From the NCBI GenBank assembly GCA_015657535.1, contig JADHZB010002110.1, positions 45,443-109,442 on the forward strand: DNA of 64,000 bases. The letters run 5' to 3'. Shown one piece after another: positions 51,249 to 61,558 of this stretch. The DNA comes from Nephromyces sp. MM_2019 (lineage: Eukaryota > Apicomplexa > Aconoidasida > Nephromycida). The stretch's first letter is position 1. Each line of letters starts with the position of its first letter. A program made the translations under genes and the position numbers. The notes beneath the pieces are model-generated. The model saw only the letters and a program-made list of their open reading frames with translations. It made no database searches and was not told where the DNA came from.

Positions 51249-52606
51249 TCAGAAATCGTTTAGGAAATCACGGCTGAGAAATACTGTAATGGTCTAATAA
51301 AATTACTGGTAAACTATCGAGATAATTCGCATAAAAACTTTCTGTGTGTTGTGTGGCTGTACCAGCAGAGGAATCAAAGTCCCATAAAGGAGAAGGTATT
51401 TCAATGGATCTTTTCATGTTCTTGCAAAAATATAAGTGATCTACTTCTCCTGGTTTGAAAGGCCTATGTTATAAAAGGCAGCTGGTGCTTCAGACTATAT
51501 GCCCAATTAGGTTCTATTTGAGACACTACTTCAATATCCACGGAGAAACGAGACTGAAAAAAGCGGTGCAAGCACCATTCGCATTTTTTCCATATTTTAT
51601 TAGCAAATCGGTAGGAGTATGTTTATACAGGTGTAGGCTTTAGTAGAGCTGCAAAAAAATTGGCTTTCCCTTGTGTTTCTTCCCCATAATTATGCTTTAA
51701 AAACGGCTGTGACCTCAATTAATCGTACTATCCCCTAGTAAATCCAACTTTTTGTTCATTTTTCGTCGCCACGCGCATACTGTACGTCGCTTTGGGAACC
51801 TATTGTCTTTCACCCTCAAAAGCATGGAAGGAGCTCAATAGTATTCTACATATCACAAGTTAAGAGCGTTGAGAGTAGTTTAGTTTTCACTCAGTTTTAT
51901 AATTATCGCAGGGTTCTTCGTAGCAAAATTATGTTTCCCCAATCATTGAGGTAGCTCCAAGCCCGAGGAAGCGTTAAAATTTGATTAGAACGGTTCTTCA
52001 TTATTCAGTACCAGTACCTCACAAGTTCTTTTCGCAATATTTCTTAGCATTCTATCTCGGTTAGTGCTTTTTAAAATGCTTTTTCTGTATTTCTGCTCCC
52101 TCGGCAATTGACTTTCCTGGCTATGCCTTATCATTGCTGCTCAAGATATTACCAAAAATAGGCTATGGAGGCAGTCGCCGTTGCTGCCTTCTTCGTGTAC
52201 CAGAGAGCGAGGTGCTGCTATCACAGCTAAGCCGGAGCGTATGTCCTGGTACAGGCTAAGTCAGATCTTTTGCAATATTTTGAAGCAATGTAACAATATG
52301 GTAACCCGTGAATCACATGACATAATCGAGCTTTCAACTATGCTACATATATCATATACATATCCATCAAATATTGACATAACCTCTAATTCTATGTTGC
52401 AACATCCACTCCTCGATAATAAAATAATATGATATTCAATAAAAAATGTTTATTTTTATACCAAAGAAAACAAGCAACATGACACAAAGACCGTAGGTGC
52501 ATACTCACGCATGAAAAAGCAGGACCAAGATATAGCTGCCTGGAGAATACGCTGGACACCTTTTACAGCATGAACTGCACACTGGTGTGTGTAATGCTTC
52601 TCCTAG
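51249..52606. other. Unassigned stretch
   Basis: Short frames only (for example 52181-52432 on the plus strand). Possible small phase-0 exons just upstream of the next entry, such as QHDTKT (about 52472-52489) between a CAAG acceptor and a GTAGGT donor, are too short to support alone. Confidence 0.35.
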
Positions 52607-52684
52607 AAGCAGCAAATCCTGCGAGTTAAAGAAGCTCAGGACACCATACTTGAGATGAACGACGCGCCCTACAACGGTGGATGA
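52607..52684 (+). CDS. Candidate terminal coiled-coil exon
   Basis: After a TTCTCCTAG acceptor, 26 codons read in phase 0: KQQILRVKEAQDTILEMND then APYNGG and a TGA stop. The helical, charged character and the short, phase-0, stop-ending form resemble the last exons of the genes at 44985-46489 and 11117-11413. A frame-changing donor inside it (near 52676) would allow continuation into 52720-53130, but no single model was convincing. Confidence 0.3.
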   Translation, partial: KQQILRVKEAQDTILEMNDAPYNGG

Positions 52685-53631
52685 TCTCTACGTGGAGCGA
52701 TACAAAGTGTTTCTGTAGGTACTTCCATTTATGGAAAAATCTTCTTGTATTCACATTTAGTAAGGTACAGCGAAGGAAAAAAAGTCTCTCCATTTTCATC
52801 GATAAGCTGAAAACGCAAGATCACGTGAAAACTAGGTTATGATGGGCATTACGTAAATAAAACTTCTTCCTTATATTAGCACAGCTGTGTTCCTCGCTTA
52901 TAGAGATCTTGCTGCAAAGCCATCATCTTTGCGAAAAGGGGTAAGATTTTTGAGATTTCTCTAATCTTAAAAGAAACTAAGGCTCAAACTCCCACAACAA
53001 AATGTAATAGCTCCTTTGCTGTCTTCTATACAGGGTGGAAAAATCTCAGACAGTAAAGCTGAAGAAGTATCGCTTGCTCCACTTTTAGATAAGGTAATCG
53101 CTGAAGTTCATGCCAATGAGGAGTAAACCTCAGTTTTCAAGTGATTTAGAACCAGCCAGGTTTTATATTTTCTAGTACTAGCAGTGGCAAGGCTCTACTA
53201 ATCTCAGTTGTTTTAGCAGATTTTTTATCAGCTATGTTAATGCTTTGGCCATTTTTTTCCATACTCAATAAATTATATCGATTTAAGTAGTTTATAATAA
53301 GCTATAAGAATTTATAGCAGCCTATAAATCGTTTTATTCCAAGAATTAATGCTGGGTATATAAAAAAATAGGAAGTTATAAAACTTTTTAAAAAAGCAAA
53401 AAGAACTAGCACTATTTTTGATCCTACTTCCTGCGCATTAGAGTAATTCTTCACTTTTAGCTTCCTAGCATCTAAGTCACGATTATGGCACTTTTTTGAA
53501 TGCCATTTTTTCAAGGGTTAAGTTATTTCCTCTCGTGCTAAACATGATAGCACTTTCGCTATTTTAGCTCTGCTTACGGTTAAACTTCAAAGTGCAAGGC
53601 ACAAACAGTTTTTTTTTTCCCGGGACTTCAG
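52685..53631. other. Unassigned stretch, possible exons of an unresolved gene
   Basis: Between 52720 and 53130 several acceptor-like and donor-like sites flank short open pieces, for example GGKISDSKAEEVSLAPLLDK at about 53032-53130 ending ANEE and TAA. Alternative splice models gave different proteins with equal support, so no gene is called. From 53130 on there is AT-rich non-coding sequence. Confidence 0.3.
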
Positions 53632-53778
53632 CAGTGGGAGAGCCTTGACTCACAGCGTCATAGCGTTGATTTGAAAACACAAGAAGCAGGACAAGTTCAG
53701 CACCAATATTGCAATGAAGCGGCAGCCAAAAATCAGCATGAAATTCACAAGGCTTTCAAACCAGACAGAATGCGTTAG
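53632..53778 (+). CDS. Candidate phase-0 exon, polar helical
   Basis: Following a CCCGGGACTTCAG acceptor, 48 codons run in phase 0 to TAG, with SQRHSVDLKTQEAGQVQHQY and NEAAAKNQHEIHKAFK in sequence. Strongly polar, Gln/Glu/Lys/His-rich. Another frame (53714-53947) is also open across the second half, so the reading frame is not certain. Confidence 0.25.
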   Translation, partial: QWESLDSQRHSVDLKTQEAGQVQHQYCNEAAAKNQHEIHKAFKPDRMR

Positions 53779-55975
53779 AATGCCTCCAAAACACACTTCA
53801 GCCAAAGTTAAGCAGCGGAGCAAACAAGAGAAATCAGCAGCAGCACAATTAACAGGAGAAATATCGTCAGAGGGAGTATGCATCCATCGACTTAAGCAAA
53901 GGTTAGTGGAAACTCAAGCATATGAAGCATCTTCTAGAAACGAATGAACGCTACGAGGAATAAACGATTATACCCTTAAAATGGGTACTCGCAGCACAGT
54001 CTTAACATCATAGCGTGAAAGGGTAAACAGCGCGGGATTGCGGTCAGTACCAGCAATCACTCGTATTGGAGTAAGTTTCCAGTAAACTTCGGAAAAATTG
54101 AAGGTTTATCCTAAGGTAACTAATCCCACTGGTAACGCTAATACGACAAACAGTTCCTTTTAAGTATGTAGGTCACACTAAAATGAGAGTCACGCACACA
54201 AAATGAGATCCTTCACACACTGCTCTTAACAGCCATTCATTGAGGAGCTGCAACCGGAAGCAGTTAATTTGCAGAGAGAACAAGGGATATATTTAAAAGA
54301 ATGCTATTGATCTGCGGTTAGAAACTTGCTCAAGGAAAGAAAGTTTGGTTAAAGAATGGGTAGATGGAATTTCCATCAAGAATACTGATGCTCTACAGTC
54401 TAATGTGTGTTAATTCCTTTTGAAATAGCATGTTAATTTTCTAAAATTGCCATACATCCAGATCGAAGAAGATGGATTTCCAAGGTAGAAGATTTCCAAA
54501 ATATTAATGAATTAGTTATAGAAATTTTGAATCATTTTATACATCTTGAGGATACAAAGTTGACTGACTCCATAGCGTGACCAGCGAATAATATTTTTGA
54601 ATCAGGGTTTTGAGCTGGAATTTCTTCATATAAAACTCCTAATTCTTGGAGTTTTGGAATGCCTTGCCAGTCAACCCTACAAGAGGCTGGCAGGAAGTTA
54701 CGAGCAAGACTTGACTGAAGTTAGCAATGCAGATTCTGCCTGAAATAGCGTGCAAATGCCACAAAAAACAGTCTTTCAGAAAATCGCACATTTCACTTCC
54801 CGAGCAACACCCTGAGACTTGAAACGGGTGGCAGCGAGCCCTGAAGTCATGCTGACATCCTCTAAACCCCAAGATGACATGAAAGCAGAAACAAAAACAA
54901 GGTTTTTCTGCTTCTCATGAAGTGGCACTAGCAGTTTGCATCCCCGCAACAAGTTAGAAGATGCGAAAAAGCCGCAAACAGAAGATGGAAAACTATAATA
55001 TTTGGTGAAATGTTAGGAAAAAGGATAGCAAAAAATCCAACAAAAAAAACTAAACAAAAAAGCACCAAATCACACGCGTTTAACACTCTTTATCCACAGG
55101 TGTTGCGCTGGGGCGTTATCAAAGAAGAAAAAAACCGCAGAAAAACCTGCTTCTTGGATACACACTAGAAACAAGCAGAGTACACATTCTATTTTTTTTT
55201 TAGGATATCAATAACCTAAAAACATATGGAAACCAACGAGCGCCACCCGCTGAACAAGGAAAAAACAGGAAGCTTAGCACATTATAAAGCTTTTGATAAA
55301 AAAAAGAGAATCCATTCTTGAAAACAATCAAAATTTGCAGAATATCTCGGTCAACATGGACACACCGAAGGTGTGTGGTAACTTCATCTCTTTGTGGACT
55401 TGAAATCGCACGAAATTACTAATGAAGCTGCGCAAATGCATAAAAATCACAAACATGGAGGCAAGAGGACGTAAAACAGAAGAGCACTTTATTTGACTAA
55501 AAAAAGCGCCAAAAATTCGCGGATTTCCCAGAATTTTCACGAAAATGTAAATTTGCTTGAGAATTCTACAAAGTGTTGAGAGGGATAGAGTTTTCGCCAT
55601 AGTTGAGGGGAGCAAGTGATACCCATAGGCCTGCGTGCAGCAGCTCGGCCAAAACTTTGGACTTTCTCTCCTCCGTAGCCGATAGGTGCTCATGCATCGA
55701 TTTCACCAGCCTTTAATAGGTAAAGGCACACACGAGAGAGGCAGAAACAGTGCAGATATTGGTGAAAGCCGTTATGAAGCTAAACAGGATGAGAGAAGTC
55801 AAGAGGCGGAGAAGTTTCTACCTGCTTCGCGTAGAAGTAGCCTTCAAATAGATGAATGTAGCGGTGGAAACTAGAGTTGGAGACTCTGCTGGTGCAATAT
55901 TTTCAGTGGATGGCGTGGTGTGAGTGTTTTTCTGAGAGAGGTTCGTCTGCTTGTTGGTCTGCATGTTTTCCTAAG
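53779..55975. other. Unassigned stretch
   Basis: Small acceptor-flanked coil-like pieces occur (for example PFIEELQPEAVNLQREQGIY from about 54231), but no exon chain is supported. The 121-codon minus-strand frame 55328-55693 shows no motif. TG/CA tracts reappear at the right-hand end. Confidence 0.35.
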
Positions 55976-55981
55976 TGCTTG

Positions 55982-56005
55982 CGTGTGTGTGTGTGTGTGT
56001 GTGTG
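55982..56005 (+). repeat. (TG)n microsatellite
   Basis: About 11 TG units, followed by TG-rich sequence to about 56070 and again at 56178-56198. It lies just beyond the 3' end of the minus-strand gene at 56562-63419. Confidence 0.85.
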
Positions 56006-56561
56006 TTTGTGAGTAGTCCTTGTACTTGCGTATGCGTTTGTGAGTGGCCCTTATGCTTGTGGGTGTGTAAATTTCTGATCGTTGCCATCATACCGCGTGC
56101 ACGCTTTCTCCATAGCGGCCACCATACTTGCAGGTGTATAAGATGCTAAATTCACCTGCCTAGAACCTTGTTTAGCCCGTGTGTGCGTGCGTGTGTGAGA
56201 AAAAAAACTAGCAGCAGGAGCATAAGAAAAGCTTCCCATAAGCGAGAAACATGGCACGTGCAACGCCAGAAATATCTGCTTTGCACCATACTATTGCATG
56301 CAAAAAATTCAGAAGATTTTGCCTAGAAGAAGCAGAAGAAGCAGAAGCAGAAGAATCTTAAAACTGTAGAAAACGTAAACATTCACGTATTTATTCGCTA
56401 AAAAACATCTAAAAACAGCGATTTATACAGTTCTACAAAGCAGAATGAAAAATTTGCAGGAGGCATAGCTTTAAAGAAAGCTAAGATAGAGAGAGAAAGG
56501 CCTAAAAAGTATATAAACACTACAAGAAACAGTATGGATATATAAAAGGCTTATAAAGTGC

Positions 56562-59368
56562 TTACGATGCTTTTTTTTCCAAACTTTCATTGAGATCTTC
56601 CAATATGCCATCAAGCCTCCTAAACGAAGAGGGAAGTGGGAGGCGAAAGAAGTTTAGAGGGAAAAAAAATTAACATAACACACAGGAAGATAACACACAC
56701 ACACACACACACAGTAAGATAATATACAGTGACTGGCACCCAGCAAGATAATACACACACACACACACACACACACAGTAAGATAATATACAGTGACTGG
56801 CACCCAGCAAGATAACACACACACACACACACACAGTAAGATAATATACAGTGACTGGCACCCAGCAAGATAATACACACACACGCACACACACACAGTA
56901 AGATAATATACAGTGACTGGCACCCAGCAAGATAACACACACACACACACACACACACAGTAAGATAATATACAGTGACTGGCACCCAGCAAGATAACAC
57001 ACACACACACACACACACAGTAAGATAATAGACAGTGCAACAACCAACAGAAACACAGACAGCAACACACATAGTAACATAGAACACAGCAACACACACA
57101 GTAAAAAAACACACGTTAATGCACATACAAATGCACCAACAAACACACCCAGGCACACACAGAAATACACACGATTAATCTATAAGCTCATAAGACATAC
57201 ATAGTAAGAATACACATCAATAAAACACTAAAAAAACTCCCAAAACAAGCAGCAAAAACTCATATTAACGCTCAACACACTATATCACACACGCACACTA
57301 TATCACGGACACACCCTCTAATCGAGATTTCCGCACGCAGTTAGTGTCAATGAGGTGTACATATAATACAAACCTTCTGTAAGCTTTGAACTCAAAATCC
57401 ATCTCTTGGAAGTTTTTGTTAGCCTCTATAAGCTGCAATTCGCACACACACACACAAACACATTGATTCAGGGAAGAAACATTAGATCAAGCAGCAAAAA
57501 TTAAGGAGAAACCTTCATGGATGCTATGCACTCAAATGCTCTCCAGTGTACATACGCTCCATAGCATAGAAGAAGGCTCAGTACTGTAGCTAGCAGTATT
57601 ATATAACGGTAAATATCGAAAACACATATAAACCGAAAGAAAAGCAAGTAAACTAAAGTCAGATCCATTGCTCTGTCTGTGTGTGTTGCCCTCTGTGCGT
57701 GCGTGGACGTGTCCACCTGTGTGTGTAGACATATCTGCCTGTGTGTGTGTGTAGACGCCCATGTGTATATATACATGTCCGCCTGTGTGTACAGATACAT
57801 TCGTGTATGTACAGACGCCCATGTATATATATACATGTCCACCTGTGTGTACAGATACATTCGTGTATGTACAGACGCCCATGTGTGTGTGTGTGTGTGT
57901 GCTTAAAATTCTTACGAAAGTATGAGCAAGTTTCTTCTTTAATTGTACGAGTGTGCAGCTTCTTCACTCACCTTCTTGGTGTAAGCGTCAATGATATCTT
58001 TAGTAAGCTCAGGCTCTGAGGAATCCTTATGCTGCATAATCTGAACATCCTCTGAACTCGCAGTACCTGTAAAGTATCGTTAAAAAACACACACGCTTCT
58101 AGGAAACTGTACATACACTGTGAAAAAACGACTATACTATACACTAATAGGATGCCTTCAATACACACACAACTATCAAACTCAGCATACACAAAATGCT
58201 ATATAGGTAAGAACACCAAAAAGCAGTAAAACTCGGACACACACGCTTATTTATAGGCTTGTTCAGATACGAATCCCTCAAGATATCCACACACTCTCAA
58301 AACTGCTATTAAGGCAAGCACTAACATGAACAAATACTTCTCTCACACACAGATATATTTAAGGACTTGAACTCACACACGTATCAATTGGTTCGATCTC
58401 ACACACTGATACACAATTGCACTTGCTGAACATCACACTCGCTTGCACTGGTTGGACATTGCACACACTTGTACTGGCTCAACGTCATGCACACCTACAC
58501 ATATATACATGCACTCACAAAAGCTCACACACACTCGCACATATACTTTCACTGGCTCGACTTCACACACATCCCCTAAATCCACAAACCAGGCTCTGTT
58601 CCTTCCAAAATGAGTTTTTCAAGCGTCTTCTTCTGTAGGAGAACAATACTCATGGCAAAATCAACTTATTGAAGATAGACATGCTGCATTCTCACTAGCG
58701 AAGTCGACAAGATGAGTGTGTGAACACCCTAAAAGCAAGAAGAATGGGTGTATGTACACTGCAAACAATACACAATCATTAAACATCTAAAAAATATTCT
58801 GTAAACGGTATGCTAACGACCTTTGGAGGCTTTTGAAAGAAGAAAAAGCCGGAAAAAGAAAAAATACACACACTGTGTTCAGTGGCAAGAAATCAAGGCA
58901 CTTCTTTCAAGGAAAAATACACAAACATACTCAAAGGGCTAACCAAAACATCCTTTATCTCAGAGCTAAACTCTCGCTCATCTCGAAAATGCCTGAAAGC
59001 GAGAACATCTTCTCCCTTCAAGAGCCTGTATGTACACCCCCATCTTTATATTATGTGAAAGCTCATATCCACAGAATTTTCTTACTTAGAAGCATTCAAA
59101 TATAGAAAAGCGCAAACACGCACCATCAAACACACAGGCTGCCTAAATTTAAGCATATATCATCACGCATTCATACAAACGAGCCTAAAAACACTCACTT
59201 CATCATACAAACATGCCAAAACTTACGATTCTGTCTAAAAAAACACCCACACATACCTGCTGAAACTCACACTCCTGCCTAAATGTGAAGACACGCACAC
59301 ATCATACATATCACACACACACACACAAACACACACACAAACACACACACACAAACACACAAACACAA

Positions 59369-59419
<51 letters not shown>

Positions 59420-61520
59420 AACACACACACCTTTTACACTGCGCAATCTCCTTTTCTGCGCGAGATATCTTCAAAGTAAAGCTTCCAGAATCATCAATAG
59501 CCTGAAATATCACGATCAAACTGGTGTAGCTACATCAATTAACACACACACGAGCTCAAACTTCCGAGTGCTTAGCATCGCCTTGATAACTACCCATGTC
59601 CATAGCTACACACACACAGAAGCATCAAAAACTGTTCAGCAAAACCTTCTATCTTTTACATATCCACCTACTTTCATCGCTACAAACTACACACATACAA
59701 ACGTCTCCCCCCTCCATTGCCGAAAAGAAACTCCTTCCAACACAGATACCTGCTGAGATATCTGCTGTATGATAACTTTAGAGAGTATTAGACTAGTAAC
59801 AGGTAGAATGAGATAGCGGCCAGCGTTACTACCTCCAAATACTGAAGTAGGCAGAGAGAGTGTGTGTCTGAAGCTTTCCTTGAAGTTACTCGGACATAAT
59901 GGCTTTCTCCCATTCTTGCGAGCAAATCGATACTCTTCAATAAGCAGTTGCTCGTACTTCTGTGAGAAGGGGGGGTTAGGGGGGTGAGGGAAGAAAAAAA
60001 TAAAAGAGGAAGAAGAGGACAAAGAGAAAGTAAACAAAGGGATTATAAGATTCTATGAATAATGAAAAGGGCAAACAAGCTAATCAAAACAAAACAACTG
60101 CAAAGGAGCCCAAAAACACACAGCCCCCTCACTTGAAGCTCGTACAAGCTATCTTAGCAAAACAGCTTTAACTTCAAAGAGGAAACTCATCAAAACCGCC
60201 ATAAAAAGCTGAGTGTACGTACACGCACGCGACTAGGTCCTCAGAGCCAACATTTTCTTACTTTTCACACACACATTAGACGCAATTACACGAACCCCTA
60301 GCAACTTCCTCAAGAATCAGCATAAGAAGCAAGCACCAGTTTTGAGAGCACACAACACAGATAGCACATACCTCTCTAAGGGTAAGGAAGCTATCAGAAG
60401 CTCCTGAAACTACAGTCTGAGGAGCGTTCGGCAAACCATCCGGAAGTGAAGAAGATAAGCCATTAAGCAGATGATTACGTGTGTTGATTGGAGCTTCAGA
60501 TGGAGGCAATTTGAAGCTTCTCTGAGAAACTAACGACGAGATGTTCTCAACCAAGGCTTTGCCATCTCCTTCTTCTTTATCGCTACTCTCACGCTGTCTG
60601 CGATTTGTTTGCTGTACTTCATCTTCTACCCCTAGGTACGCTTCCTTCGGCTCTCCGCCAACCTCCCCTGCCTCTTCGCAAGCAGAGAGCACACACACAG
60701 GAACAGGGATTCTCGATTTTGCCTCATTACTATACGCTGAAGGCTCCCAGATCTGCTTTTCTCCCTTCATCTTATAAGGAACTCCCAAAGTATGCAGAGC
60801 TTCTTCTATAACGCCTTCAGCTGAGGGCTGTTTGCTTGGGATATCATCTTCATTACTATCAGCTTCAACAAGCTGCTTTTTAGCTTTGAAATAAGCAAAG
60901 AAACAGTTGTGTGTGTGCAGATTGGGGTGTTTATAGGTGCGTGAGCGTCGTGAGTGGTGTGGATGTGTGCACATGGGTGGCGGTGTATGTGTGTGTGGTG
61001 TGTGGGTGGTCGTGCGTGTAGGTGGGTGATGGTGCGTGCCTGTGTGTGTGTTGACAGCGCGTTTGCGTGCGTGTGTGTGCTTGATGGAACATGTCTGTGT
61101 GATGGCATATATGTGAGTGTGAGTTCCTGTGTGTGTCATTAAGGCAAAATATCGTGTGCACTACTACTTTCTTAACGAAGCAACTATCACGTATCCTCTT
61201 CATTGGGCTCATAAGGAATGCTTGCATTCACTGACACTCTCGTTTATTTACGTCTGCACACATCCTAATCATTCATCTACCAACCTCAAAGTTTATAGCA
61301 GATTCCTCGGATCAACTCTTAGCAAACAAGAGCAACACACATTGCTAAATGGTGAAGAAACATCAAAGTAAGCATCACGCACACCAAAAACTCCGGCACA
61401 CAAAGCAAAAAACAGTGTATCACGCACACCAAACGCGTTACACACACCATATATATAAAACAATGGCATACCGCACGAAAAAAACACGCACATAATCATA
61501 CACACACACACATGAAAACT

Positions 61521-61558
<38 letters not shown>

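Noticed and set aside
56620..57170. Three overlapping minus-strand frames of 152-178 codons rich in Cys/Val/Leu
   Set aside because: All three frames are open through the 61-bp minisatellite; none has unique coding sequence, and the region is intronic in the phase-consistent gene model.
59285..59519. THTHKHTHTN / VCVCLCVC frames
   Set aside because: Simple-repeat translations of the (CA)n tract next to a splice donor.
60276..61139. Single 287-codon minus-strand ORF starting in HTH repeats
   Set aside because: Only 60372-60883 is exon; the N-terminal part is a CA-tract translation upstream of the acceptor at 60884, and the tail runs past the GTATGT donor.
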